A DNA stretch of 64,000 nucleotides from Sphingomonas caseinilytica. GTDB lineage: Bacteria > Pseudomonadota > Alphaproteobacteria > Sphingomonadales > Sphingomonadaceae. The stretch lies in contig NZ_JAMGBA010000001.1 of assembly GCF_023516455.1 (NCBI RefSeq), forward strand, positions 1,116,001-1,180,000, read 5' to 3'. The notes below the pieces were generated by a model that was not told where the DNA came from, ran no database searches, and saw nothing but the letters and a program-made list of their open reading frames with translations. Position numbers and translations under genes: made by a program. Positions within the stretch are counted from its first letter, which is position 1. Each line of letters opens with the position of its first letter. Positions 1 through 8,757 of the stretch are shown in pieces.

Positions 1-2
1 AC

Positions 3-227
3 GGCAAGAGCGTCACCGCCGCCGACCTCGATCTATCTGGAGCGAAGGGCAGCGACGCGGAGCCACTGCCGATCAATCTACGCGCCGCACGAGAAGTTGC
101 CGACAGGCGCGCGATCCGACAGGCACTGACGCGGACCGAGAACAACATCAGCGGCGCTGCCAAGTTGCTCGGAATTAGCCGTCCGACGCTTTACGACCTT
201 ATGAAGCAATATCGCCTCGGAGCCTGA
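3..227 (+). CDS. C-terminal end of an NtrC/PrsR-type response regulator (partial)
   Basis: The gene enters from the left edge; only its last 74 codons are present, in frame from base 3 to the TGA at 225-227. The visible part ends in a Fis-type helix-turn-helix: an N-N-I-S-G-A-A-K-L-L-G-I-S-R-P-T-L-Y-D-L-type helix pair followed by a short basic tail. This C-terminal HTH is characteristic of sigma-54 enhancer-binding regulators of the NtrC family. The spelling (LRAAREVADRRAIRQAL before the HTH) is close to that of PrsR, the PEP-CTERM-box response regulator of sphingomonads, but receiver and AAA+ domains lie outside the window, so the PrsR assignment is an inference. Confidence 0.75.
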   Translation, partial: GKSVTAADLDLSGAKGSDAEPLPINLRAAREVADRRAIRQALTRTENNISGAAKLLGISRPTLYDLMKQYRLGA

Positions 228-323
228 CGAAGCTACGAACTGGCGGCTGCGTTCGACCGGGGGACTAGCCTCCCCAACCCGCCGACCCTAGCCTCCCGCC
301 AAAATTGGTCAGGGAGTCGCAAC

Positions 324-2150
324 ATGGATCGCCGTTCATTCCTCAAGGCGGGCGGAGCAACCGCCGCCGTCGTTCCTTTCGCCACCGGCGCCGCGGCGCA
401 AACCGCACCGGCAACCGCGGCAGCTGGCGATGCCAGGCTCAATGCCCTGTTCGAGGAAATCTTCCAGGACCGAGTAAAGCGCTATCCCGAGCTTGCTAGT
501 TCACTCGGCCTCGACAAAGGCCCCAACGCCGGCTTGAAATCGAAACTGGACGTCCGACCCGTCGAGCAGGCGCGCAAGGAAGACCTGGCGCTGGCGAAGA
601 AGAATCTGGCAGCCATCGAGGCAATCCCGCCCGCCAGCCTGTCGGATGCCGGCCGACTCAATCGCGAAGTCGTCATTTACCAGACCAAGACCGGCATGAT
701 TCCGGCCGACAAGTTCAACATCGACAGCGTCCAGCGGCCCTACCCGATCTTCCAGCAAGGCGGCGCCTATTTCTCGACACCCGACTTCCTCGACACTGCG
801 CATACGATCGAGAATGCGGCCGATGCCGAAGCCTATCTCGCCCGCCTGGCGCTGGTCGGGAAATCGCTCGACAACGATAGCGAGGACCAGCGCGCCCAGG
901 CGGCGCGAGGCTTCCTTGCGCCGATCTGGTCGATCGACCTCACCTTGGGTCAGATGCGCAAGCTTCGGGAACCCGCGGCGGAAGCAAATACGCTAGTGAA
1001 CTCGATTGTCCGCAGGACGGGCGAAAAGAGCATCGCCGGCGACTGGCAAAAACGCGCTGCCGATATCGTCGCGAACAGCGTCTATCCCGCGCTCGACCGC
1101 CAGATCGCATTGATGGAGCAGCTGAAGCCGAGCTCGCGACCCGGCGACGGCGCCCAGCGGCTGCCCGACGGCGAGGCCATCTATGCGGCCGCGCTGCTGC
1201 AGGCGACGACCACCAATTTTTCGCCGGATGAAGTGCACCGCCTTGGGCTTGCTCAGGTCGCGGAGATCACCGCGGAGCTGGACACCATCCTCAGGGGGGC
1301 GGGCTTCACGACCGGCACCGTCGGCGAGCGGCTAGACCAACTCAATCGCTCGGCCGAGCAGCTCTACCCGAACACCGACGAGGGCCGCGCGGCACTGATC
1401 GCCAGCCTCAACGAGGGCGTGAAGGACATGAATGCGCGGCTGCCGCGCGCGTTCGCCACGCTCCCGACCCAGCCTCTGGAAATCCGCCGCGTGCCGGTCG
1501 AGATTCAGGACGGTGCGTCGAACGGTTATTACAACCGCGCTGCGCTCGATGGATCGCGACCCGCCATCTACTTCATCAACCTGAAGGACGTCGGCGACTG
1601 GCCGAAATATTCGCTTCCGGCCCTCACCTACCATGAGGGAACGCCGGGCCACCATCTGCAGATCAGCCTTGCCCAGGAATCGAAGGATATCCCGACCCTC
1701 CGCAAGATCGGCGGTTTCTCGGCCTATTCGGAAGGCTGGGCACTTTACGCCGAGGAAGTTGCCGACGAACTCGGTGCCTACAAGGGTATCGAACGGGCCG
1801 GATATCTGCAGAGCTTCCTGTTCCGCGCGACCCGGTTGGTGGTCGACACCGGTCTCCATTCCAAAGGCTGGAGCCGGGAGAAGGCGACCGACTATATGGT
1901 CGCGACCACCGGTTTTGCCCGGCCGCGCGTCCTGCGCGAAATCGAGCGCTACTGCACTCAGATCGGCCAGGCCTGCAGTTACAAGGTTGGGCACATGGCC
2001 TGGAGCCGGGCCCGCAAGGAGGCCCAAGCTGCGCTCGGTGCAAAGTTCGACATCAAGCAGTTTCACGAGGTTCTGAAGGAAGGCGCAATGCCGCTGTCGA
2101 TCCTTGAGCAGCGGATCAAGCAACGTACCGAGGCGGCGCGGAGGGGCTAA
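324..2150 (+). CDS. DUF885 family metallopeptidase-like protein, Tat-exported (copy 1 of 3)
   Basis: 608 aa. It begins with a twin-arginine signal (M-D-R-R-S-F-L-K, then a hydrophobic alanine-rich stretch ending A-A-A-Q near residue 27), so export in folded form to the periplasm is expected. A zinc-type motif HEGTPGHH starts near residue 437, followed about 25 residues later by the conserved Y-S-E-G-W-A-L-Y box; both are hallmarks of the DUF885 family, thought to be metallopeptidases. The start is supported by a GGGAG at 311-315, eight bases ahead of the ATG. It is the first of three head-to-tail paralogues of almost equal length separated by 4 and 18 bases, so they are probably co-transcribed. 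Substrate is unknown. Confidence 0.88.
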   Translation: MDRRSFLKAGGATAAVVPFATGAAAQTAPATAAAGDARLNALFEEIFQDRVKRYPELASSLGLDKGPNAGLKSKLDVRPVEQARKEDLALAKKNLAAIEAIPPASLSDAGRLNREVVIYQTKTGMIPADKFNIDSVQRPYPIFQQGGAYFSTPDFLDTAHTIENAADAEAYLARLALVGKSLDNDSEDQRAQAARGFLAPIWSIDLTLGQMRKLREPAAEANTLVNSIVRRTGEKSIAGDWQKRAADIVANSVYPALDRQIALMEQLKPSSRPGDGAQRLPDGEAIYAAALLQATTTNFSPDEVHRLGLAQVAEITAELDTILRGAGFTTGTVGERLDQLNRSAEQLYPNTDEGRAALIASLNEGVKDMNARLPRAFATLPTQPLEIRRVPVEIQDGASNGYYNRAALDGSRPAIYFINLKDVGDWPKYSLPALTYHEGTPGHHLQISLAQESKDIPTLRKIGGFSAYSEGWALYAEEVADELGAYKGIERAGYLQSFLFRATRLVVDTGLHSKGWSREKATDYMVATTGFARPRVLREIERYCTQIGQACSYKVGHMAWSRARKEAQAALGAKFDIKQFHEVLKEGAMPLSILEQRIKQRTEAARRG

Positions 2151-2154
2151 GGAA

Positions 2155-3978
2155 ATGGACCGTAGAGACTTCCTTGCGCGCGGCGGAGTGACAGCGCTCG
2201 GTTTGCCACTCCTCGCCGCCGCTTCGCCAGTGAGCGCCGCTCAGGCGGGATCGGGTGACGCGGCGCTCAATGCGGTGTTCGACCAGATCTTCGATCGACT
2301 GCTCTCCAACTCGCCGGCTTTCGCGACCAGCCTTGGTCTCGATACCGGCGCGAAAGCAGCGCTCAGGGGTACGTTCGATCCCAAACCCGGCCAGCAGGCG
2401 CGGGCCGAGAATGTGGCTCGTCTCCGCGATGCGCTAAAAGCCATCGAGGCAATTCCTCCAGCCAGCCTGTCACCAGCCGCAGCGGTCAATCGGGAGATCG
2501 TACTTTACGATATCCGGTCTCAGCTCATGCCGCCGACCCAGTTCGACCTGGACAGCGTTCAGGGGCCCTACCTGATCTCCCAGCAGGACGGTGCCTACTT
2601 CTCCATCCCGGACTTCCTCAATTCGGCCCATCCGATCGAAACGGCGTCGGATGCCGAGGCCTATCTGTCACGCCTGGCTGAGTTTCCGCAGATCCTCGAT
2701 TTCGAAACGGAAGAGCAGAAGCGGCAGGCCGCACGCGGTTTCCTGGCCCCGGCCTGGGCTCTTGAAATGGCATTGGGCCAGATCAGCAAACTGCGCGAAC
2801 AGCCCGCCGAGAGCAGTGGCCTGGTCCAATCGCTAGTCCGGCGTACGTCGGAAAAGAAGATCGCCGGCGATTGGGCAGCCCGCGCCACGAAGATCGTGAG
2901 CGGAGCAGTCTATCCGGCGCTTGACCGGCAGGTCGCGGTTTTGCGCGCATTGCTGCCGACGACCGCGCCCGGCGACGGCGCCACCCGCTTGCCCAACGGC
3001 GCGGCAATCCACGCCGCGGCACTGGAACAGGCGACGACCACCAAGATGACCCCGGATGAGGTTCATCAACTGGGCCTCGCGCAGGTCGCCGGATATACGG
3101 CCCTTCTCGATCCGCTGCTTCGAACAGCGGGTTACACGCAGGGTTCGGTCGGCGATCGGCTGATCGCGCTGGGGAGTTCGCCGGAACAAGTCTTTCCGAA
3201 CACCGACCCGGGCCGCGCACAGTTGCTGGCGTCACTCAACACCGCTTACCGAGCGATGCAGGCACGGCTGCCGCGAGCCTTCGCCACGGTCCCGACACAA
3301 CCGCTGGAGATCCGGCGCGTGCCGCCCGAGATCCAGGACGGCGCGTCGAACGGCTACTACAACCCGGCCTCGCTGGATGGCTCGCGATCAGCGATCTACT
3401 GGATCAATCTCAAGAATACCGCCGACCGGCCGAAGTTCGGGCTCAACTCGCTGACCTATCACGAGGGCGTGCCGGGCCATCATCTGCAGATCAGCCTGAC
3501 CCAGGAATCGAAAGACATTCCGATGCTTCGTAAGGTCAGCTTCTACAATGCTTACGTCGAAGGATGGGCGCTTTATTCCGAACAGCTTGCCGAGGAGATC
3601 GGCGGCTATGAGGGGATCGAACGGGCCGGATATCTCCAGTCCTTCCTGTTCCGCTCCGCGCGGCTGGTCGTCGACACCGGGCTAAACTCCAAGGGCTGGA
3701 GCCGGGAGAAGGCGGTCGATTATATGGTCCAGACGACCGGCATCACGCGTACGCGCCTGGAGCGGGAGGTGAACCGCTACTGCGTGTCGATCGGGCAGGC
3801 CTGCAGCTACAAGATCGGCCACCTCGCATGGACGCGTGCCAGGGCCGAAGCCGAAAAGACGCTGGGCGCGAAATTCGACATCCGGCAATTCCACGAAGTG
3901 TTGAAGGAAGGCGCGATGCCGCTGTCGATCCTTCAGGAGCGGATCAAGGCAAGGGCCGAGGCCGCGCTGCGCGGCTAA
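2155..3978 (+). CDS. DUF885 family metallopeptidase-like protein, Tat-exported (copy 2 of 3)
   Basis: 607 aa from the ATG at 2155; the reading frame is open further upstream into copy 1, but only from 2155 does the protein start with the Tat motif M-D-R-R-D-F-L, matching both neighbours. A purine-rich AAGGA overlaps the preceding stop and lies just before the start. The zinc motif HEGVPGHH lies near residue 436 and is followed by V-E-G-W-A-L-Y-S-E. It shares long blocks with copies 1 and 3 (for example I-Q-D-G-A-S-N-G-Y-Y and E-I-R-R-V-P), so the set arose by tandem duplication. It ends 18 bases before copy 3. Confidence 0.88.
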   Translation: MDRRDFLARGGVTALGLPLLAAASPVSAAQAGSGDAALNAVFDQIFDRLLSNSPAFATSLGLDTGAKAALRGTFDPKPGQQARAENVARLRDALKAIEAIPPASLSPAAAVNREIVLYDIRSQLMPPTQFDLDSVQGPYLISQQDGAYFSIPDFLNSAHPIETASDAEAYLSRLAEFPQILDFETEEQKRQAARGFLAPAWALEMALGQISKLREQPAESSGLVQSLVRRTSEKKIAGDWAARATKIVSGAVYPALDRQVAVLRALLPTTAPGDGATRLPNGAAIHAAALEQATTTKMTPDEVHQLGLAQVAGYTALLDPLLRTAGYTQGSVGDRLIALGSSPEQVFPNTDPGRAQLLASLNTAYRAMQARLPRAFATVPTQPLEIRRVPPEIQDGASNGYYNPASLDGSRSAIYWINLKNTADRPKFGLNSLTYHEGVPGHHLQISLTQESKDIPMLRKVSFYNAYVEGWALYSEQLAEEIGGYEGIERAGYLQSFLFRSARLVVDTGLNSKGWSREKAVDYMVQTTGITRTRLEREVNRYCVSIGQACSYKIGHLAWTRARAEAEKTLGAKFDIRQFHEVLKEGAMPLSILQERIKARAEAALRG

Positions 3979-3996
3979 GTGCAAAGGGAGCGGGTA

Positions 3997-5829
3997 ATGG
4001 ATCGTCGCGAATTTCTGACAACCGGTGCGGCTGCTCTGACCCTGCCGCTGCTGTCGGCCAACAAGGCCCAGGCCTTGGGCCTTCAGCCGACGGCCGGCAC
4101 GGGCGACAAGGCGCTCAACGATGTGTTCGAACGCATCTTCCAGGAGCAGGTGCGGACATCGCCGACCTATGCGACCTTCCTCGGCCTCGACAAGGGCGAG
4201 CTGGCACCACTCCGCTCCAAGTTCGACACCCGGCCGGTCGCCGCGGCTCGGGCAGAGGAAGCGGCACGCACAGACAAGTTCATCGGCTGGCTGGAAGCGG
4301 TGCCGGAGGCCGGGCTGTCGGATGCGGCCAAGCTCAACCGCGAAGTGATCCTGTGGGACCTCAAGACCAACAATGTCGGGCCGAAGCAGTTCGGCATTTC
4401 CAACCCGCAAAGCCCCTATGAGGTGAGCCAGCAGGACGGCTCATACTTCTCGATCCCGGACTTCCTCCATAGCGCGCATACGATCGATAATGCGGCCGAC
4501 GGCGAAGCCTATCTGTCGCGCCTGGCGCAGTTCGCGATGGTGCTGGACAATGAAACCGCCGAAGTGCGCCGTCAGGCGGGGACAGGTTTCCTCGCGCCAG
4601 TTTGGGCGCTCGACCTTGCGCTGAAGCAGATGGCGGACCTCCGCGCTCCGACGCCCGAGCAAAGCACCTTGGCGGATTCTCTCGCCAGCCGCGCAGCCGC
4701 GAAGAATGTCGCAGGCGAATGGCGCGCTCGCGCAGCCAAGATCGTGGCCGACCAGGTCTATCCTGCACTCGACAAGGAAATCGCCGCGGTCACTGAACTT
4801 CGTTCGAAGAGCCGTCCGGGCGATGGCGTTTGGCGCGTGCCGAACGGCGATGAAATCTATGCGGCCGCGCTGGCCGAAGCGACGACCACCAATTTCACCG
4901 CCGACGAGATCCACAAGATCGGTCTGGAGCAAGTTGCGGAGATCAGCGCGGAGCTCGACAAGATCCTGCGCTCCGCTGGGCTTACGACAGGTACGGTCGG
5001 CGAGCGGCTGACCGAGTTCAACAAGCGGCCCGACCAGCTTTATCCGAACACCGACGAAGGGCGGGTCCAGCTGATCGACGACCTCAATGCCGGCGTAAAG
5101 GCGATGTATGCCAAGCTGCCGCAGGCCTTCTCTACCCTCCCCGACCAGCCGCTCGAAATCCGCCGCGTGCCGCCGGAAATCCAGGATGGCGCATCGAACG
5201 GCTATTACCGGCAGGCGACCCTCGACGGGTCGCGCCCGGCGATCTACTTCATCAACCTGAAGTCGACCGGCGACTGGCCGAAATATACGCTGCCGGCGCT
5301 GACCTATCACGAAGGCGTTCCGGGCCATCACCTGCAGCTCAGCATTGCGCAGAAGTCAGGCGACCTGCCGATGCTTCGCCGCATCGCCTTCTACTCGGCT
5401 TATGGCGAAGGCTGGGCGCTCTATTCCGAACAGCTGGCCGACGAGCTTGGCGGATACAAGGACGTCGAGCGTGCCGGATACCTGCAGAGCTTCCTGTTCC
5501 GTGCCGAGCGGCTGATCGTCGACACGGGCCTCAACCACAAGCGCTGGACCCGCGAACAGGCGATCGAGCATATGGTCGCAACCACCGGCTTCGCCCATGG
5601 CCGGGTGCAGCGCGAGATCGAGCGCTACTGCGCCTCGCCGGGCCAGGCGTGCAGCTACAAGATCGGGCACATCGCCTGGTTGCGGGCGCGACAGAAAGCG
5701 CAAAGGGCCCTGGGCTCGAAATTCGACCTGCGCGAATTCCACGAGATCCTTCGCGAAGGCGCCATGCCGCTCACGATTCTCGAGCGGCGGATCGACGAAC
5801 GGGTCAAGGCGCGGCTGGCGCAAGGTTAG
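3997..5829 (+). CDS. DUF885 family metallopeptidase-like protein, Tat-exported (copy 3 of 3)
   Basis: 610 aa from the ATG at 3997, preceded by AAAGGGAG at 3983-3990. An in-frame GTG at 3979 would add six residues ahead of the Tat motif M-D-R-R-E-F-L and is less likely. The hydrophobic signal runs to about residue 25. HEGVPGHH starts near residue 438 and G-E-G-W-A-L-Y-S-E follows; all presumed metal-binding residues are kept in all three copies, so none looks like a decayed duplicate. It is the last gene of the tandem; an inverted repeat follows at 5837-5888. DUF885 membership is secure; peptidase activity is inferred from the HExxxGHH-like motif. Confidence 0.88.
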   Translation: MDRREFLTTGAAALTLPLLSANKAQALGLQPTAGTGDKALNDVFERIFQEQVRTSPTYATFLGLDKGELAPLRSKFDTRPVAAARAEEAARTDKFIGWLEAVPEAGLSDAAKLNREVILWDLKTNNVGPKQFGISNPQSPYEVSQQDGSYFSIPDFLHSAHTIDNAADGEAYLSRLAQFAMVLDNETAEVRRQAGTGFLAPVWALDLALKQMADLRAPTPEQSTLADSLASRAAAKNVAGEWRARAAKIVADQVYPALDKEIAAVTELRSKSRPGDGVWRVPNGDEIYAAALAEATTTNFTADEIHKIGLEQVAEISAELDKILRSAGLTTGTVGERLTEFNKRPDQLYPNTDEGRVQLIDDLNAGVKAMYAKLPQAFSTLPDQPLEIRRVPPEIQDGASNGYYRQATLDGSRPAIYFINLKSTGDWPKYTLPALTYHEGVPGHHLQLSIAQKSGDLPMLRRIAFYSAYGEGWALYSEQLADELGGYKDVERAGYLQSFLFRAERLIVDTGLNHKRWTREQAIEHMVATTGFAHGRVQREIERYCASPGQACSYKIGHIAWLRARQKAQRALGSKFDLREFHEILREGAMPLTILERRIDERVKARLAQG

Positions 5830-5836
5830 CGAGGCA

Positions 5837-5888
5837 CGTTAACTTCACTATTTGCATGGGCCATCGGACCATTTTTGTGAAGTTAGCG
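5837..5888. repeat. 12-bp inverted repeat with 28-base loop after the DUF885 tandem
   Basis: The arms CGTTAACTTCAC (5837-5848) and GTGAAGTTAGCG (5877-5888) are complementary over 12 positions with one G-T wobble. The loop contains a second small inverted pair (ATGG and CCAT), so a branched or extended stem is possible. It begins eight bases after the stop of the last DUF885 gene. It lacks the GC-rich stem and T-run of a normal intrinsic terminator; a transcript-end structure or a protein-binding palindrome are both possible. Confidence 0.5.
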
Positions 5889-6050
5889 GGACATTGGCCG
5901 CAACGATCATTCCAATGCCGACAGTACGAAAGAGCCGGCTGTCATCTTGTCATGGGCGGGTGGCTGTAGGACAGGAAATTCGAACTCTGCACCATCGTCC
6001 GCTATGGCTGGAAAGCAGCCGACTTCTCTTCTAGATCGGCACGGACGCTA

Positions 6051-6127
6051 CCGCTCCTAGCTCAACCGGATAGAGCGCCGGGCTTCGAACCCGGAGGTTG
6101 GGGGTTCGAGTCCCTCGGAGCGGGCCA
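6051..6127 (+). tRNA. tRNA-Arg (anticodon TCG)
   Basis: A full cloverleaf can be folded by eye: acceptor CCGCTCC (6051-6057) pairs with GGAGCGG (6117-6123), discriminator G, and an encoded CCA at 6125-6127. The D-arm sequence is AGCTCAACCGGATAGAGC. The anticodon stem CCGGG/CCCGG encloses the loop CTTCGAA, giving anticodon TCG, which reads CGA (Arg). The T arm carries GGTTCGAGTCC. No integrated element with a matching repeat is seen next to it. Confidence 0.93.
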
Positions 6128-6240
6128 CGTTCGGCTGCTGCCGCGATCGGGTTGTTACATCCAATTAAGAAGCTTGTTTGCTTTACGTAACAAAAGCTGA
6201 TTAGCATTGCGTCGGGATGTTGCTTCGCGTTGGGGGGTCA

Positions 6241-6423
6241 ATGATCGATTATCGTCGTGGCGTTGCGAGCAAGCGTAAGAACGGTTTGTGGCACTGGCAT
6301 CCGGATTGCGAATCCTATCCGATCCAAAGTTTCTCAATTCGGAAGGACAGGCCGAGCGATGACGACCTATGTGCGCGATGCCATGGTCTGGCCCAGGCTG
6401 TGAGGACGCGGTCCGCAGCCTAA
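6241..6423 (+). CDS. Small protein with His/Cys putative zinc-binding motif
   Basis: 60 aa from the ATG at 6241; an in-frame upstream start at 6217 would add eight residues without clear support. It has a W-H-W-H-P-D-C-E-S-Y-P block (His/Cys) and, about 25 residues later, L-C-A-R-C-H-G, so one His/Cys pair and one CxxC could co-ordinate a metal. Short proteins with this W-H-x3-C ... C-x2-C layout occur as uncharacterised conserved proteins in many bacteria. It stops 14 bases from the stop of the convergent ABC-F gene. Function unknown. Confidence 0.6.
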   Translation: MIDYRRGVASKRKNGLWHWHPDCESYPIQSFSIRKDRPSDDDLCARCHGLAQAVRTRSAA

Positions 6424-6437
6424 TCGGGGGCTGGACC

Positions 6438-8228
6438 TCACCGGGCCAGCTGTTCCGCCATTTCGGCAACTTCAAGCCAGCGAAGTTCCGCCGCCTCCAC
6501 ATCGGCCCGATGGCGGGCGATGCGTTCGGTTAGTTCGGCGAAGCGCTTCGGATCGCGGGCAAAGAGGTCGGGGTCGTGCAGCGCTTCCTCGTCGGCCGAG
6601 ATCGAGGCTTCGAGCTTTTCGATTTCGGCCGGCAGCCTGTCGAAGTCCCGCTGGTCCTTGTAACTGAGTTTGACGGCGGCCGCCTTGGGCTGCGGTGTAG
6701 CCGAAGCGGTTGAAGACTCCTTCGGCTTCGCGGGTTTGCGATGGTCCTGATATCTCTTCCGGACCCAATCCTCATAGCCGCCGGCGACAACGTCGACCTT
6801 GCCCGACCCGTCGAGCCCCAGCGTCACTGTCACCGTCTTGTCGAGGAAGTCGCGGTCGTGGCTGACGATCAGGACCGTGCCCTCATAGTCGGCGATCACT
6901 TCCTGGAGCAGATCCAGCGTCTCTAGGTCGAGGTCGTTGGTTGGCTCGTCCAGCACGAGGAGGTTCGAGGCGCGGGCGAATTCGCGCGCCAGCAGCAGCC
7001 GCGACCGCTCGCCGCCCGACAGTGAGCCGACCGGCGCCTCGGTCAGCGACGGATCGAACAGGAATTCCTTCAGATAGCCCTTGATATGCTTCTTCGCGCC
7101 GCGGACGTCGATCCAGTCGCCTCCCTCCGCAAGCACGTCTCGAACGCGCTTTTCAGGAGACATCAGCTTGCGCTGCTGGTCGATGACAATGCCTGAGAGG
7201 GTCTTGGCTTGGGTCACTGTGCCGGAGTCCGGCTTTAGCTCTCCGGTCAAAAGCTTCAGCAAGGTGGTCTTGCCGGTGCCGTTGGCGCCGACCAGCCCGA
7301 TACGGTCGCCGCGCTGGATGCGCAGGGTGAAGTCGCGAATGATCGGACGGTCTCCGAACGATTTGGCGACCTGGTCGGCATCGATCACCGTCTTGGTCTT
7401 CACATCGTCCTTGGCGAGGCCGAGCTTGGCGCCGCCGGCGGGACCCATCATCGCTGCCCGCTGCGCGCGCATCTCGTTGAGCTTCGCCAGCCTTCCCTGG
7501 TTGCGGCGACGGCGCGCGGTCACGCCGCGCTGCAGCCAGTGGAGCTCGAGCGCGAGCTTTGCATCGAGCTTTTCGGCCGCCCGCTGTTCCTCGGCATAGA
7601 CGGCCTCGGTCCAGGCCTCGAACCCGCCGAAGCCGATTTCGGCGCGGCGGATGTTGCCCCGGTCGAGCCAAAGGCAGCTTTTCGTCAGGCGATTGAGAAA
7701 GGTCCGGTCGTGGCTGATGACGATGAAGGCGCCCTTGAAACGCTGCAGCCAATCCTCAAGCCAATCGATCGCGCCAAGATCGAGATGGTTGGTCGGCTCG
7801 TCGAGGAACAACACGTCCGGATCCCGAGCCAACGCGCGGACGATCGCCGCGCGCCGCCGCTCTCCACCGCTTGCAGTCGCGACGTCGCGCGACAGGTCGA
7901 TTCCGATCTGCTGGGCAATTGCCGCCGCTTCGTGGGCCGCCGGAGCGTCGTCGCCCGACAAGATCCAATCCTCGAGCGTCGCATGGCCGCGCATGTCCGT
8001 GTCCTGCTCCAGAAGCACGACCTTGGTACCGGGCACGATCTTGCGGGTGCCCTCGTCCGTGTCGACGAGACCGGCGAGGCATTTCAACAAGGTCGTCTTG
8101 CCCGCTCCATTACGGCCGATCAGGGCCAGCCGGTCCCTCGGCCCGATGAAAATATCGAGATTGCGGAAGAGCCAACCTTCACCCTGGATCAGGCCGAGGT
8201 CTTCAAAGGACAAAATTGGGGGTGCCAT
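6438..8228 (-). CDS. ABC-F family ATP-binding protein (Uup/EttA-like)
   Basis: 596 aa from the ATG at 8228 (a GTG at 8240 would add four residues). Two ABC ATPase domains in one chain with no membrane segment: first Walker A GRNGAGKT at residues 38-45, signature SGGERRR, Walker B LFLDEPTNHLD; second Walker A GANGTGKT near residue 315, signature LSGGERSR, Walker B LVLDEPTNDLD. A charged helical linker joins the domains. After the second domain a K-P-K-E-S-rich linker leads to a coiled-coil tail (last ~75 residues), the architecture of Uup. ABC-F proteins act on the ribosome or, for Uup, also on branched DNA; they are not transporters. Single gene, convergent with the small Zn protein. Confidence 0.92.
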   Translation of the reverse strand: MAPPILSFEDLGLIQGEGWLFRNLDIFIGPRDRLALIGRNGAGKTTLLKCLAGLVDTDEGTRKIVPGTKVVLLEQDTDMRGHATLEDWILSGDDAPAAHEAAAIAQQIGIDLSRDVATASGGERRRAAIVRALARDPDVLFLDEPTNHLDLGAIDWLEDWLQRFKGAFIVISHDRTFLNRLTKSCLWLDRGNIRRAEIGFGGFEAWTEAVYAEEQRAAEKLDAKLALELHWLQRGVTARRRRNQGRLAKLNEMRAQRAAMMGPAGGAKLGLAKDDVKTKTVIDADQVAKSFGDRPIIRDFTLRIQRGDRIGLVGANGTGKTTLLKLLTGELKPDSGTVTQAKTLSGIVIDQQRKLMSPEKRVRDVLAEGGDWIDVRGAKKHIKGYLKEFLFDPSLTEAPVGSLSGGERSRLLLAREFARASNLLVLDEPTNDLDLETLDLLQEVIADYEGTVLIVSHDRDFLDKTVTVTLGLDGSGKVDVVAGGYEDWVRKRYQDHRKPAKPKESSTASATPQPKAAAVKLSYKDQRDFDRLPAEIEKLEASISADEEALHDPDLFARDPKRFAELTERIARHRADVEAAELRWLEVAEMAEQLAR

Positions 8229-8358
8229 CGCGGCGGGCACTAGCTTAGGTTACCCGCTGCGTCACGGGGGTGAGCGCCAATGCTGAACGTTACGCAACAA
8301 GGGCATTCATAACTTGTTCAATGCCGGTTCTTTAGTCACATCGGCGAGAGATTTGCTG

Positions 8359-8706
8359 ATGAGCCTGTTCCGTACCCTTGTCCTTGCGCTTTGCGCCGCC
8401 AGTGCCGCGGTCGCCACCCCTGCGCTTGCCCGCCCCGCCCATCGCCCGGCGAACGAAGTCGCACGCCTTGCCTGGGACGATCGTCCGCGCGACCAGGATC
8501 GTGCCTTCCGCGCCCAGCGCGAGGGACGTTCCATGCCGCTTCCGCAGATCGAGCGGAAAGTCATTCCGCACATGGGCGGCGCCGACTATCTCGGCCCCGA
8601 GATGCGCGGTTCCAACGTCCGGATGAAGTTCCTCGACCGTGGCAAGGTCATCTGGGTGGACGTCGACCCGCGAACGGGCCGTATCCTCGGCAAGTCGGAC
8701 GACTAA
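8359..8706 (+). CDS. Exported PepSY-like small protein
   Basis: 115 aa from the ATG at 8359; the frame is open upstream to 8314 but only the inner start begins with a clear signal peptide (M-S-L-F-R-T-L-V-L-A-L, cleavage expected near A-L-A-R-P). The C-terminal half (G-A-D-Y-L-G-P-E through V-D-V-D-P-R-T-G-R-I-L-G) matches the layout of a single PepSY domain, a small fold found in periplasmic peptidase-inhibitor-like proteins. The middle is Arg/Asp/Gln-rich. It is divergent from the ABC-F gene, with about 130 bases between the starts. Confidence 0.72.
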   Translation: MSLFRTLVLALCAASAAVATPALARPAHRPANEVARLAWDDRPRDQDRAFRAQREGRSMPLPQIERKVIPHMGGADYLGPEMRGSNVRMKFLDRGKVIWVDVDPRTGRILGKSDD

Positions 8707-8709
8707 GAC

Positions 8710-8742
8710 GCCGCCACCGGCCTGAGAGCCCGCGGCGGCGGC
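8710..8742. terminator. Possible GC-rich hairpin between convergent genes
   Basis: GCCGCC near 8710-8715 can pair with GGCGGC near 8735-8741 around CCTGAGAG, just after the stop of the PepSY-like gene and before the stop of the opposing small gene. The stem is imperfect and there is no long T-run, so this is a weak call. Confidence 0.35.
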
Positions 8743-8757
8743 CTAGTGCAATCTTCC

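Noticed and set aside
1332-2123. Long leftward frame inside the first DUF885 gene
   Set aside because: Shadow of a well supported gene; similar frames appear in the other two copies for the same codon-bias reason.
5852-6034. Short rightward frame between the DUF885 tandem and tRNA-Arg
   Set aside because: It has no Shine-Dalgarno and overlaps the inverted repeat; composition is non-coding.
6051-6127. tRNA-Arg as a second island attachment site
   Set aside because: No second copy of its 3' end was found in the window and no integrase lies near it.
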